From assembly GCA_030700155.1 (NCBI GenBank), contig JAUYJU010000017.1, positions 1 through 52,620 of the forward strand: DNA of 52,620 nt, given 5' to 3'. Shown one piece after another: positions 26,156 to 35,886 of this stretch. This DNA comes from Candidatus Nanoarchaeia archaeon. Its GTDB lineage: Archaea > Nanobdellota > Nanobdellia > SCGC-AAA011-G17 > JAUYJU01. Below the pieces are notes generated by a model. The model did no database searches. It saw only the letters and a program-made list of their open reading frames with translations, and was not told the origin of the DNA. A program made the translations under genes and the position numbers. Every line of letters begins with the position of its first letter. Position 1 is the stretch's first letter.

Positions 26156-26216
26156 ATCCCAGATATAAGATATACACTTTAAAAACCTTGCCACCTTGCC
26201 AACCGCACACATAAGC

Positions 26217-26226
26217 CTTATAAATG
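26217..26226 (+). promoter_or_regulatory. TATA box for the Lhr-type helicase
   Basis: CTTATAAATG lies 20-29 nt before the ATG at 26246, predicting a leaderless mRNA. Confidence 0.55.
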
Positions 26227-26245
26227 ATTATTCCAAGATTACCTT

Positions 26246-28834
26246 ATGGAATATCTAACTAAACCCTATTTAGAAGAAGAACTAAAAGAAATACTCCATC
26301 CTTTTGTAAAAGAATGGTTTTTCAATACTTACAAATCTTTTTCAAAGACGCAATTATATGGAGTTATGGAAGTTCATCTAAAAAATAATATCTTAATAAG
26401 TGCAGCAACAGGAGGAACAAAAACATTAACCGCATTCTTATCCATTATTAACGAACTAGTTACTCTGGCAGATCAAGGCAAACTAAAAAATCAAGTTTAT
26501 TCTATATATATTTCTCCTCTTAAGGCATTATCAAACGATATTTCAGTTAATTTAGAAAGACCTTTAAAAGAAATTAAAGAAATTGCAAAAAAACATGGCA
26601 AAGAACTAGATATTAGAGTTGGATTAAGAACAGGTGACACAACACCAACAGAAAAACAAAAGATGCTTAAAAAACCACCTCATATTTTAGTAACAACACC
26701 AGAAAGCTTGGCTTTAATGCTGGCTTCTTTTAAATTTGTAGAATTACTAAAAGATGTAAACTGGTTAATTATAGATGAAATTCATTCGTTAGCAGAAAAC
26801 AAGCGTGGAGTACACTTATCTCTCTCAATGGAAAGATTGCAAAACTTATCACCTTATTTAGCAAGAGTTGGTTTATCAGCAACAGTTGCTCCAATAGAAG
26901 AAGTAGCAAAATTCTTAGTGGGTGAAAGAGAATGTAAGATTGCTCAAGTAGATTTAGTAAAGAAATTTGATTTAAAAGTTATAAGTCCTGTAGAAGACTT
27001 GATGAACATCACAGAAGAAAAACTACAGCACGAGTTATATTCCTTAATAGACAAACTAATTCAAGAGCATAAAACAACTTTAATATTCACAAACACAAGA
27101 GCAGGAACAGAAAGAGTTGTGCATCATCTAAAAGAAAAATTCCCTAAAAACTACACAGAAAATATAGGTGCTCACCACGGTTCTCTATCTAAAAAACATA
27201 GGTTAGAAATTGAAAATAATCTAAGGGCAGGTAAATTAAAAGCAGTTGTCTGCTCAACTTCATTAGAACTGGGTATAGATATTGGTTATATTGATCTAGT
27301 AATGTGTCTTGGTTCTCCAAAATCAGTAGCAAGATTTTTGCAACGCGCGGGCAGGTCAGGACACAGCTTACATGAAACAGTAAAAGGAAAACTCATAGTT
27401 TTGGATAGAGACGATTTAATCGAATGCTCAGTATTATTAAAAAATGCAATAGAAAAAAAGATAGATAAAATACATATTCCAACTAACTGTTTAGACGTTC
27501 TAGCTCAGCAGATTCATGGCATGGCTGTTTCAGACATGTGGAAAGAAGAAGACATGTTCAATCTAATTAAAAAAAGTTATTGTTACAAATATCTTAAAAA
27601 AGAAGACTTCATAGAAGTAGTCCACTATCTTGCAGGACATTTTGCTTCATTAGAAGAGAGATATATTTACGCTAAAATTTGGTATGATGAAGAAAATCAC
27701 ACTATTGGGAAGAAAGGTCGCCTAAGTCGTGTTATTCACATGACAAATATAGGGACAATTCCAGATGAAACTTCTGTAAAAGTAAAAATAGGAGAAGTAG
27801 TAATTGGAACCATAGACGAAGCTTTCTTAGAAAAATTAAAACCAAGAGATATTTTTGTGCTTGGGGGTTCAACATATGAATTTAGATTTGCTAGAGGTAT
27901 GACAGCTCAAGTTATACCTGCAATAGGAAAAAAACCCACAGTACCTTCTTGGTATTCAGAAATGTTACCTTTATCTTTTGATTTGGCAAAAGAGATAGGG
28001 AGATTCAGAAGACTAATAGAAGATCATTTCGTCAACAAAGCAACTAAAAAAGATATATTAAAATTTATCAACAATCATCTTTATGTTGAAGATAAAGCAG
28101 CAAATGCAATCTATGAATATATGAGAGAACAATATCTTTACGCAATGATGCCAACAGATAAAAGATTACTTGTAGAATATTACAAGGATGAAAATGAAAA
28201 CAAAAATTACGTTGTATTCCATTCTCTGTATGGAAGAAGAGTTAATGACGTCTTGTCAAGAGCAGTAGGTTTTGCTATTTCTAAACTTCAAAAAAGAGAT
28301 GTAGAAATAGGAATAAGTGATAATGGTTTTTATATTGCCTCTCCTAACACTATACAAGCCACTAGAGCCTTATCTTTGATTAAACCTGAAGAGTTAAGGC
28401 AAATTATGGATAAGGCAATAGATAAAACAGAAGTTCTAAAAAGAAGATTCAGACATTGCGCTACTCGTTCACTAATGATTTTAAGGCAATATAAAGGGAA
28501 CACAAAAAGAGTGGGTAGACAGCAAGTTAGCTCAATGATTTTATTAAAAGCAGTTAGAAAACTTTCAGAAAACTTCTGTATATTAAAAGAAGCAAGGCGT
28601 GAAGTTCTTGAAGATTTGATGGACATAGAAAATGCAACTAAAATAATTCAAGAGATTAAAGATGGAAAATTAAAAGTAGAACAGATAAATACAACTTTAC
28701 CAACGCCTTTTGCATTTAATTTAGTATTACAAGGTTACACAGATATAATGAAGATGGAAGAAAGAATAGAATTTCTTAAAAGAATGCACAACATGGTTTT
28801 AGCAAAGATAGGAAAAGAACATAAAATAAAATGA
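26246..28834 (+). CDS. lhr: Lhr-type superfamily 2 helicase
   Basis: 862 aa, the size of an Lhr core. Motifs in order: motif I ATGGTKT (54-60), motif Ia SPLKALSND, motif Ib TTPESL, motif II DEIH (177-180), motif III LSATV, then HHGSLSKKHR, motif V STSLELGIDIG and motif VI QRAGRSGH. The C-terminal half contains the winged-helix and beta regions typical of Lhr. Motif I is unusual: the canonical TGxGKT is TGGTKT, with the glycine before lysine replaced by threonine. The PEBP and phosphoesterase genes follow on the same strand. Confidence 0.9.
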   Translation: MEYLTKPYLEEELKEILHPFVKEWFFNTYKSFSKTQLYGVMEVHLKNNILISAATGGTKTLTAFLSIINELVTLADQGKLKNQVYSIYISPLKALSNDISVNLERPLKEIKEIAKKHGKELDIRVGLRTGDTTPTEKQKMLKKPPHILVTTPESLALMLASFKFVELLKDVNWLIIDEIHSLAENKRGVHLSLSMERLQNLSPYLARVGLSATVAPIEEVAKFLVGERECKIAQVDLVKKFDLKVISPVEDLMNITEEKLQHELYSLIDKLIQEHKTTLIFTNTRAGTERVVHHLKEKFPKNYTENIGAHHGSLSKKHRLEIENNLRAGKLKAVVCSTSLELGIDIGYIDLVMCLGSPKSVARFLQRAGRSGHSLHETVKGKLIVLDRDDLIECSVLLKNAIEKKIDKIHIPTNCLDVLAQQIHGMAVSDMWKEEDMFNLIKKSYCYKYLKKEDFIEVVHYLAGHFASLEERYIYAKIWYDEENHTIGKKGRLSRVIHMTNIGTIPDETSVKVKIGEVVIGTIDEAFLEKLKPRDIFVLGGSTYEFRFARGMTAQVIPAIGKKPTVPSWYSEMLPLSFDLAKEIGRFRRLIEDHFVNKATKKDILKFINNHLYVEDKAANAIYEYMREQYLYAMMPTDKRLLVEYYKDENENKNYVVFHSLYGRRVNDVLSRAVGFAISKLQKRDVEIGISDNGFYIASPNTIQATRALSLIKPEELRQIMDKAIDKTEVLKRRFRHCATRSLMILRQYKGNTKRVGRQQVSSMILLKAVRKLSENFCILKEARREVLEDLMDIENATKIIQEIKDGKLKVEQINTTLPTPFAFNLVLQGYTDIMKMEERIEFLKRMHNMVLAKIGKEHKIK

Positions 28835-28891
28835 AGAATTTTACTAGGTTGCAGCCAAAGATATATAAACAATGAAAACAATAATAAGAAA

Positions 28892-29335
28892 ATGATAATA
28901 ACAAGTCCAATGTTTGAAAATGAAGGTGAAATTCCTATACAATATACTTGCGATGGTTCTGATAGGATAACCCCTTTAATATTTCACGATGTTCCAAAAT
29001 CTGCTAAATCTTTAGTTTTAATTGTTGATGACCCAGATGCTCCAGTAGGAACTTGGGATCACTGGATTCTATTTAATATACCGCCGCAAATAAGGGAATT
29101 AGAAGGTGATGCAGAACCTAAAGTCCCACATGGAAAAAACAGTTGGAAAAGAACAAATTGGGGAGGACCATGTCCACCGGATAAGGAACATAGATACTTT
29201 TTTAAGTTATACGCCTTAGATACTTTATTAAATCTTAAAGAAGGAGCTTCAAAAAAAGAAATAGAAGAAGCTATGGAATCACATATCATTGCAGAAACTC
29301 AATTGATGGGCCGTTATAAACGTAAAGGAATGTAA
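28892..29335 (+). CDS. PEBP / YbhB-YbcL family protein
   Basis: 147 aa, full length for this family of phosphatidylethanolamine-binding or Raf-kinase-inhibitor-like proteins. Hallmarks are DDPDAPVGTWDHWI and GPCPPDKEHRYFFKLYALD, which form the anion-binding pocket. A TATA-like GATATATAAAC (28860-28870) precedes it. The biochemical role of archaeal members is unclear. It sits between the helicase and the phosphoesterase. Confidence 0.93.
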   Translation: MIITSPMFENEGEIPIQYTCDGSDRITPLIFHDVPKSAKSLVLIVDDPDAPVGTWDHWILFNIPPQIRELEGDAEPKVPHGKNSWKRTNWGGPCPPDKEHRYFFKLYALDTLLNLKEGASKKEIEEAMESHIIAETQLMGRYKRKGM

Positions 29336-29367
29336 ACTTTTTTAAACCCTATTTCTATTAATCAATT

Positions 29368-30057
29368 ATGGAGATACATAAAGATATTGAAATTGTAGGT
29401 TTAGGATTAAAATTCAAAGATAATCTGATAATTGGGGATCTGCAGATAGGTTATGAAGAATCCCTTAACAAGCAAGGATTAATGATTCCACGATTTCAAC
29501 TAAAAGATATCATGAAAGAACTAGAAAAAATATTCTCAAAATATAAATTCAAAAGAATTATTCTTAATGGTGATATAAAACACGAATTTGGAAGGATTTC
29601 AGACCAGGAATGGAAAGACACTTTAAAAATAATTGATTATTTACAGCAACATGGAGAAGTTATTTTAATAAAAGGTAATCACGATACTATTTTAGAACCA
29701 ATAGCTAAAAAACGTAATCTTAAAACCATAGAATATTACAAAGAAGGAGATGTAATCATCTTACACGGACATAAAATAATTCCAGATTTATCTAAAATAA
29801 TAATTATTGGGCATGAACATCCAGCAGTTTCTTTTAAAGAACGACCTAGTGAAAAATTCAAATGTTTTCTAAAAGGTAAATACGAAAAAAGTACGCTTAT
29901 AGTAATGCCTTCTCTAAATATGTTAACAGTTGGAACAGATATAACCCAAGCAAATTTCTTAAGCCCTTTCCTTAGTGGAAATTTAAACAACTTTGAGATT
30001 TATGTAGTTGAAGAAAACAAAATATATAACTTTGGAAAATTAAAAAATTTAATTTAA
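29368..30057 (+). CDS. Calcineurin-like metallophosphoesterase (COG1407 type)
   Basis: 229 aa. Phosphoesterase motifs: GDLQIG (23-28), LNGDIKHEF, IKGNHDT, LHGHK and IGHEHP. The first motif normally reads DxH; here it is DLQ, losing one metal-binding histidine. COG1407 proteins are often encoded beside Lhr helicases in archaea and bacteria, and the helicase lies two genes upstream, so a shared nucleic-acid role is plausible. It ends convergently with the VIT transporter, overlapping by 4 nt. Confidence 0.82.
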   Translation: MEIHKDIEIVGLGLKFKDNLIIGDLQIGYEESLNKQGLMIPRFQLKDIMKELEKIFSKYKFKRIILNGDIKHEFGRISDQEWKDTLKIIDYLQQHGEVILIKGNHDTILEPIAKKRNLKTIEYYKEGDVIILHGHKIIPDLSKIIIIGHEHPAVSFKERPSEKFKCFLKGKYEKSTLIVMPSLNMLTVGTDITQANFLSPFLSGNLNNFEIYVVEENKIYNFGKLKNLI

Positions 30058-30581
30058 ACTGCCACGCCTAAAATTCTTCCAATAACATAACCTGCAGCTG
30101 CAGCAACAAATCCAATTGTCAGTAATTCAGTTCCAGATCTAAACCAATTTCCATGGGTAAACTTAGCTTTGAAAACTCCAGTTAAAAATAAAGTCAATCC
30201 GCATAAGATTATTGCTCCAAATATTGCCATTTCTATAGGTAAGAAAAAGAAAGGCAACAACGCCATCGCACTTCCTAAAATATTTGAAAGTCCAACCATC
30301 CATGCACTAAACATCGGACTAGTATACTCTTTTGGAACAGCTGTTTTTTTCTCAGATTTATAATAAGCACCAGCAGTTTCTGTACTTGTATAAGCAACAG
30401 CAGCCATACTTATAGCTTCTCCTAAGGCTGCAGAAATTCCACTAATTATAACAATTCTATCACTCCATGTAGCAACAGCAACACCTAAAACTAAAGCTAA
30501 ATTACTAACAATTCCATCTTGGGCACCCAAAATAAAATCTTTAAGCCAAACAGCCCAATCATGACCATGCCTCTTTTTCAT
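30054..30581 (-). CDS. VIT1/CCC1-family metal transporter
   Basis: 175 aa with about five membrane segments. The N-terminal FILGAQDGIVSNLALVLG and GISAALGEAISMAAVAYTST match the vacuolar iron transporter (VIT1/CCC1) family, which moves Fe(II) or Mn(II). Members of this short type lack the ferritin-like domain. Transcribed alone. Confidence 0.85.
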   Translation of the reverse strand: MKKRHGHDWAVWLKDFILGAQDGIVSNLALVLGVAVATWSDRIVIISGISAALGEAISMAAVAYTSTETAGAYYKSEKKTAVPKEYTSPMFSAWMVGLSNILGSAMALLPFFFLPIEMAIFGAIILCGLTLFLTGVFKAKFTHGNWFRSGTELLTIGFVAAAAGYVIGRILGVAV

Positions 30582-30619
30582 ATAGTTAAGTTAATAATTT
30601 AGAATTAAATACTTTTCTA

Positions 30620-32635
30620 TTACCAATTATATTTTTTCTTCAATTGATCTTTTTTAACTTGAATTTTAATTGCCATCTCGTTTTCATCTTTCATAGTAAA
30701 AAGTCTGATTAATTCATCCAAATCAGATATAGGAGGTTCTAAATTCCCTTGCACCAATAAATTGCTCACAGCTTTTTCAAACCCATTAACTGCTTCTAAG
30801 GCTTCCTTTTCAACTTCTGTTTCTTGTTTTTTAAGTTCTTCTATCTCTTTTGTTCTATTGTCTCTATCTTCTTGAGATGCATCTTCAGGTAGTTCTCTCA
30901 TTTCAAGATCAAGCCTCTTATCACGCAAATCACTTAAAGTATCAACTAAAATTTTGGTATTTTTTCCTTCATCTAAACTGGATTTATTAAGTAAACTGTT
31001 TAGAGCTTCACTAAGAGGTCTTACATTTCCTGAATTAGAGTAATTTTTAATAGCAGTTCTATAATCTTCAATATTAGAAGCAATCAATCCTGATTCAGTT
31101 ACACTAATGAAACCTTCTTTTTTCTCATGTCTTGCATAAATATCAGCTATCGTTCCAACAGGACCTCTTTGATCTTGCTGAACCTTATTTAATAGTGGCA
31201 AAACATCTCCATTCCAATCACCATCATCTAAATCATGCTCCATTACTAAATCAATTAATCTCAATGTTGATCCAGCTTCTCCAATTTCAGAATCTCCTCT
31301 TAATCTTAAGATTTCATTTACCATTCTTTCAGCCATTGCCACATCATTACCATAATTTATAATTTTACGGGTCAAGGCTCTTGGATCTTGCAGTTTAGAA
31401 GCATCAATAGTAGCTTCAGTAGATTCTGCACTTGCTAAAATTTGTTTTAACTTTGTAATCTTTTCAGAATCATTTTGTTCTAAATAATCAGATATTTCTA
31501 AAGCGTCTAAAATGGGTTGTATTTGTGTTAAAATATCAGTAACATTTTTTGCTCTCAGGTTTGCACGTTTAGTATATAAATTATCAAGGGAATTTTCTAC
31601 AAGTTTCAACTTATTTTTTAAATCAACAAATTTTTCCTTGCCAGGACCTTCGCCAATACTAATCTCCAAAGCCCCTAATTGAGCTAATGAACTCCTTATA
31701 TTTCCAGCCAAAGTTTCAGCTTTCTCATTTTCAAAATCTTTCCCTTGATCAATCAGCGTATCAAGAGATTTTATTTCTCCATTAAACCCTTCTAATTGTT
31801 CACCTGCAAATTTAAGCTGTTTTGAAACAAACTCAAAGCTTTTATTTTCATCTCTAAATTTTTCATATTGCTTTTCAAATAAATCAAAAAATTCATACCA
31901 TGAAACAGGCAACTGATCACGTATACCTCCTAATTCAATATTCACTCCTAAAGCGGCAATACGATCTCCACCCTCAGCTAATCTTTTAACTTCTGCAAAT
32001 TGTTTCCTTGCTTCAGAGAGTTTAATTAGTCCATGCAAGTTTGTATTGACTTCAATCTTCTTTTTATGTATTTCAGGGTAGTCTGCCTCAAGAAGATTTC
32101 TCACAATATCACCTAATCTACTAGCATCAGAGTCTAATTTTTCAAGATCTTCTTTCTTAAATCTTTCAGGGTTTTCTAATGCCACATTAATCTTATTGTA
32201 TAAATTTTGTGCTTCAGCCTCATAATTTTTTGTCTTAACTTGATTTACAAAATAAAGAACTCCTGCAACAGCAGCTGCAGCAACACCTCCAGCAAAAGTC
32301 CAACCAGTAGTATAACCCACCCTTCTAGCCATTGCTCTTCTCAAACTTTCTACATTCTTTCCAAACTCTTGTTCAATTCTATTTTGTTGTATTATTTTCT
32401 TTCTAGAATAGTTTAAATATTGCCTCTGCAAAGCAGGCAATCTATCGTCTTCTTCATCCAAAAATTTAACTGCATCGTAACACGCCTTCATATATTCTTC
32501 AGCACGTTCAAAAAAGATTAATCTTTTAAGAGATCCCCTGTTATAACTTTCTTTCACAGGTATTCTTTCGGCTTTTTTAGCCCAATATTTACCTCTTCTT
32601 ACATTGTCTCTTGAAAATCTATCTAACAAGCTCAT
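30620..32635 (-). CDS. Membrane-anchored helical protein of the kinase operon
   Basis: 671 aa. A basic N-terminal region with a helical hairpin resembling TPR or MIT domains (RAEEYMKACYDAVKFLDEED) precedes one membrane segment at about 111-130 (FAGGVAAAAVAGVLYFVNQV). About 540 residues of helical, charged, partly coiled-coil sequence follow, ending in KKKYNW. Family not recognised. Its start overlaps the kinase stop by 4 nt, so it is a likely substrate, anchor or effector of that kinase. Confidence 0.65.
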   Translation of the reverse strand: MSLLDRFSRDNVRRGKYWAKKAERIPVKESYNRGSLKRLIFFERAEEYMKACYDAVKFLDEEDDRLPALQRQYLNYSRKKIIQQNRIEQEFGKNVESLRRAMARRVGYTTGWTFAGGVAAAAVAGVLYFVNQVKTKNYEAEAQNLYNKINVALENPERFKKEDLEKLDSDASRLGDIVRNLLEADYPEIHKKKIEVNTNLHGLIKLSEARKQFAEVKRLAEGGDRIAALGVNIELGGIRDQLPVSWYEFFDLFEKQYEKFRDENKSFEFVSKQLKFAGEQLEGFNGEIKSLDTLIDQGKDFENEKAETLAGNIRSSLAQLGALEISIGEGPGKEKFVDLKNKLKLVENSLDNLYTKRANLRAKNVTDILTQIQPILDALEISDYLEQNDSEKITKLKQILASAESTEATIDASKLQDPRALTRKIINYGNDVAMAERMVNEILRLRGDSEIGEAGSTLRLIDLVMEHDLDDGDWNGDVLPLLNKVQQDQRGPVGTIADIYARHEKKEGFISVTESGLIASNIEDYRTAIKNYSNSGNVRPLSEALNSLLNKSSLDEGKNTKILVDTLSDLRDKRLDLEMRELPEDASQEDRDNRTKEIEELKKQETEVEKEALEAVNGFEKAVSNLLVQGNLEPPISDLDELIRLFTMKDENEMAIKIQVKKDQLKKKYNW

Positions 32636-33759
32636 CTTTTTCTCTCCTCAATACCTATCTCTTTCATAACACTTAATAATCCACTACACAATTCATTAAT
32701 ATTTATTCTAACTTCAGGATCTTTTATTAAACACTCCATTACTAAATCACTTATTCTTGAATCAAGAATTTTACCCTGTTCATCTCTTACAACCTTCCTC
32801 AATATTGGTACTGGTGTTGTGCGGTCACGGATTCTCATTAATAAACTATCAACCTCATCTGGAGATTGACCTGGACCAGTATAAGGAGGATGTCCTGCAA
32901 TCACAGCATACAAAGTAGCACCAAGTCCCCACGGATCTCTTTCAACCATATGATCTATATCTCCATGTGCAGCTTCAGGAGATAAATAATGTAAAGTTCC
33001 ACCAATAAAACCGGCAGCAGTTAATATTCCTCTTTGAGTTTGTGATTTTTTTATTTTTTCTTTTTCTCCAATAATCTTAGCCATTCCAAGGTCAATAAGT
33101 TTTTCTACGCCATTTCCTTTTTCAGAAATAAGTATATTTCCAGGATTGATATCCCTATGTACTATCCCTTTAACATTCTGAAGATAGTCAACACCACCTG
33201 TTATATTGGACATTATAGCCACTGCTTCTTCAAATGACATAGTTTCATCAGGTCTCTCTCTTTGAGGATTAATTAAAGTATAATCTGATAATTTTTTAGC
33301 CTTTTGAACACATTCCATCAAAATATAATGATAAGCTGAAGTTTCACCATGCCCCAAATATCTTAACAAATTAGGGTGATTTACTCCTTCATGTTCTTCT
33401 AAAATTTCGCCAACTTCACCTTCACGCACAAATCTTCCAAGTGTCTGCATCCTTAATGCAACAGTCATAGAGTTCAATTTAGTTTTAGGTAACAACTTAG
33501 CAGCCATGTAGATTTTTCCTGTCCTTTTAACTGGTGGACTATCAGGATGGGATTCTAACAAATAAACGTCTCCAAAACCTCCACTACCTATAGCATCTTT
33601 AATCATACCATAAGATCTAACTTCACTAGTGCCATCTGTTTTATTCCATACAAAACTATCTTCAAAAGTTGTGCCTATAAATGGGAATACCTCTTTTTTC
33701 ATTTCTTCAGGCACTATTTGCTCGTATTCATCATCCGGTTCTTCATATTCTTTTGGCAT
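32632..33759 (-). CDS. Eukaryotic-like (Hanks-type) Ser/Thr protein kinase
   Basis: 375 aa. Kinase motifs in order: glycine loop GSGGFGDVY (58-66), lysine K88 in AAKLL, catalytic loop HRDINPGN (201-208), metal-binding D224 in DLG (normally DFG), and SPE (260-262) in place of APE, then DPWGLGATLYAVI. All catalytic residues are present, so it should be active. It lies between a PPP-like phosphatase and a membrane coiled-coil protein with overlapping ends. The sequence ends in the cytosol with no membrane segment of its own. Confidence 0.92.
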   Translation of the reverse strand: MPKEYEEPDDEYEQIVPEEMKKEVFPFIGTTFEDSFVWNKTDGTSEVRSYGMIKDAIGSGGFGDVYLLESHPDSPPVKRTGKIYMAAKLLPKTKLNSMTVALRMQTLGRFVREGEVGEILEEHEGVNHPNLLRYLGHGETSAYHYILMECVQKAKKLSDYTLINPQRERPDETMSFEEAVAIMSNITGGVDYLQNVKGIVHRDINPGNILISEKGNGVEKLIDLGMAKIIGEKEKIKKSQTQRGILTAAGFIGGTLHYLSPEAAHGDIDHMVERDPWGLGATLYAVIAGHPPYTGPGQSPDEVDSLLMRIRDRTTPVPILRKVVRDEQGKILDSRISDLVMECLIKDPEVRININELCSGLLSVMKEIGIEERKR

Positions 33760-34900
33760 TTTTTCTAGTTACCTTTATGTAATATTCAAGTTGACGCATA
33801 TAATCTGGATTCACTTCTTTCAACTTTTTCATTGTTCTTCTAAAATTATAAGGAACATTGTTTCTAGTTATCTCTCCAGTTGCATCATCAAAAAATAAAA
33901 GCGGATTTCTAATACCCATGCCGTCTCTTGGGAAAAAAGAATTAACCATCACAATTTTTCTGGATCTGTCTTGGTTGTAATAAGTATAAGAAGAATGCAC
34001 ATGTCCCAAAAATAAAGTATCAAATTCTAAATTAGATGCAAAAACCTCTTCAGGAGTGAAATAAGCACTTTTATCAATAGATTCTTGTTCAGCTGTTTTT
34101 CTAACTAGGTTCATATAATTTAATTGTGCACTACCTAAAACATATTTCTTCTCAAAAGTATGCATTAAGAGGGCTGTTGCATCTTTAAAGGTTCCATTAG
34201 GAAGTTTTTGTTTGTATCTTAAAGTTTTTGTTTCAGGTAAATTTACAATAAATTCTAATATACTTGGCAAAGTTTCAACGCATTTTTTCTGATCTATTAA
34301 CAACTGATATGGATCAAGATTACCTAATGTAGCACGTATAACTGATCTTAATCTTCTTTCTCCCCATCCACTAGCAACTTTCTTAATCTTTCCAGTTAAA
34401 ACATTTTCTATTCTTTCTTTTAAATTATTAAGATAATTAGGGACGATTATCTTATCTTTATTACCTTTTTTTATTTGATCTTTCCATTCAGGAACTAAAA
34501 TTTTTCTTGGATTCAAAACTTGTTTTCCATCAGAATTAAAATCCCAAATATCTTTTCCACAAAGTTGCTCTGCTGCTAATTCTACTCCACGACCAGAACC
34601 GGCTCCAGTAACACCACTTTGTTCTTTTATGCTATAATCTCCTCTTTCTAATCCAGAACCACTCTCAAGCATATTTTCTATTAATTTTTCATGATTTCCT
34701 TTTACACCACCAGTTTCTTTATCTGAGGTTGTAAATTCTTTCTGCCATTCCATAATCCTAAGATAAGAGTCACGCTCATCAGGACCATAACCGCCAACAT
34801 CACCAGTAAAAAGAAGTCCTTCAACTAAATAAAGAAAAGGTTCTGTTGAATCATAACCTTCTATACATGCATGTGTATCGCCTAATATTAAACGTTTCAT
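33743..34900 (-). CDS. PPP-like metallophosphatase
   Basis: About 385 aa from the ATG at 34900; the upstream TTG is less likely. Motifs: GDTH (7-10), GDVGGYGPDE (33-42), KGNHE (67-71) and, near the C terminus, FLGHVHSSY. These are the metal ligands of calcineurin-like phosphatases, and GNHE is characteristic of Ser/Thr protein phosphatases. A TATA-like element is at 34932-34942. It is the first gene of the phosphatase-kinase-coiled-coil operon (17-nt overlap with the kinase), consistent with opposing enzymes of one switch. Confidence 0.85.
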   Translation of the reverse strand: MKRLILGDTHACIEGYDSTEPFLYLVEGLLFTGDVGGYGPDERDSYLRIMEWQKEFTTSDKETGGVKGNHEKLIENMLESGSGLERGDYSIKEQSGVTGAGSGRGVELAAEQLCGKDIWDFNSDGKQVLNPRKILVPEWKDQIKKGNKDKIIVPNYLNNLKERIENVLTGKIKKVASGWGERRLRSVIRATLGNLDPYQLLIDQKKCVETLPSILEFIVNLPETKTLRYKQKLPNGTFKDATALLMHTFEKKYVLGSAQLNYMNLVRKTAEQESIDKSAYFTPEEVFASNLEFDTLFLGHVHSSYTYYNQDRSRKIVMVNSFFPRDGMGIRNPLLFFDDATGEITRNNVPYNFRRTMKKLKEVNPDYMRQLEYYIKVTRKNAKRI

Positions 34901-35010
34901 AACTCCCCACAAAATATACTTAGAGTAAAAGCACTTTAAAAGTGTTTTGGTAAAAAGTAGTAGTAATAGTAGTGCAAAAGTTTTTATACAATCAAATTAC
35001 AAATAAGAAT

Positions 35011-35337
35011 ATGTTTCCAGGAATAAATCCAAAAGATATGCAGAAAGTTATGAAGAAAATGGGCATCAAGCAAGAAGAAATTGATGCTACAGAAGTCATA
35101 ATAAAAACTAATTCTAAAGATTTAATAATAAAAAATCCTAAAGTTACTAAAGTAAATATGATGGGGCAAGAGACTTTGCAGATTATGGGAGATATAGAAG
35201 AAGCTTCTAGCATCTCAGAAGAAGATATTAAAACGGTTTCAGAACAAGCAGGCGTATCAAAAGAAGAGGCTAAAAAAGCCTTAGAAAACAATAATGGAGA
35301 CCTTGCAGCAGCCATTTTAGAACTTAAAAAAGAGTGA
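35011..35337 (+). CDS. nac: Nascent polypeptide-associated complex protein (archaeal NAC)
   Basis: 108 aa. The NAC domain (KDLIIKNPKVTKVNMMGQET) is followed by a UBA domain at the C terminus (SEEDIKTVSEQAGVSKEEAKKAL). The ATG at 35011 is chosen over the upstream ATG because the family starts MFPGINPKDMQKVMKKMG and a TATA box TTTTTATACA (34981-34990) sits 21-30 nt before it. It binds nascent chains at the ribosome. Confidence 0.95.
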   Translation: MFPGINPKDMQKVMKKMGIKQEEIDATEVIIKTNSKDLIIKNPKVTKVNMMGQETLQIMGDIEEASSISEEDIKTVSEQAGVSKEEAKKALENNNGDLAAAILELKKE

Positions 35338-35406
35338 TTTACTACTTTCTTCTACAAAATATAAAGGGCAATATATAAATAGAAGCATATACTCTATATA
35401 TAACCA

Positions 35407-35886
35407 ATGAACGAGGTTTTTCAGCTTCTGCAGAAAGCAAATCAATATTTTAAGACAGCTGATCATCTTTGTCACGCCACATATCCGCTGGTCAACGACC
35501 CTAAACTTTTAATGATAATAACTGAGAACATATTCAACGCGCTTAATGCTGGATTATCAGCCATGGTTTACTATGAAAGCCTCTATAAACGTGCTCCAGT
35601 ATATGAGGAAGATTTCATCTCAAAATTTAATGTATTTAGGTCAAATTGTGCGGAAAGATATAACTTTCCAAGGGAAAGCGTCATAATGATAAAAGAAGTT
35701 CGCGATTTAATAACTGAAAGGAAAGAAGCTCCAGTTGAATTTTCAAGAAAAGACCGTTACATTATTGCTTCTGATAGCTATAAACTAAAAGCATTGAGTC
35801 TTGATATGGTTAAGAGGTATTTATCGCACACTAAAAGTTTCATAGAAAGAATTAACGAGGTATTTGAATTCAATGGAAGACCTTGA
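35407..35886 (+). CDS. Hypothetical helical protein A of a tandem pair
   Basis: 159 aa, all helical, starting with NEVFQLLQKANQYFKTADHL. Family not recognised. The ADHL motif in the first helix recurs in the following gene, and the sizes match, so the two may be diverged copies, perhaps HEPN-like bundles. A TATA-like run (35384-35402) precedes the ATG. The stop lies 14 nt inside the next gene. Confidence 0.6.
   Translation: MNEVFQLLQKANQYFKTADHLCHATYPLVNDPKLLMIITENIFNALNAGLSAMVYYESLYKRAPVYEEDFISKFNVFRSNCAERYNFPRESVIMIKEVRDLITERKEAPVEFSRKDRYIIASDSYKLKALSLDMVKRYLSHTKSFIERINEVFEFNGRP

Noticed and set aside
26156-26212. Upstream start (26212) for the hypothetical minus-strand gene
   Set aside because: The promoter evidence points to the ATG at 26155, and the upstream TATA-like box is that of the divergent helicase.
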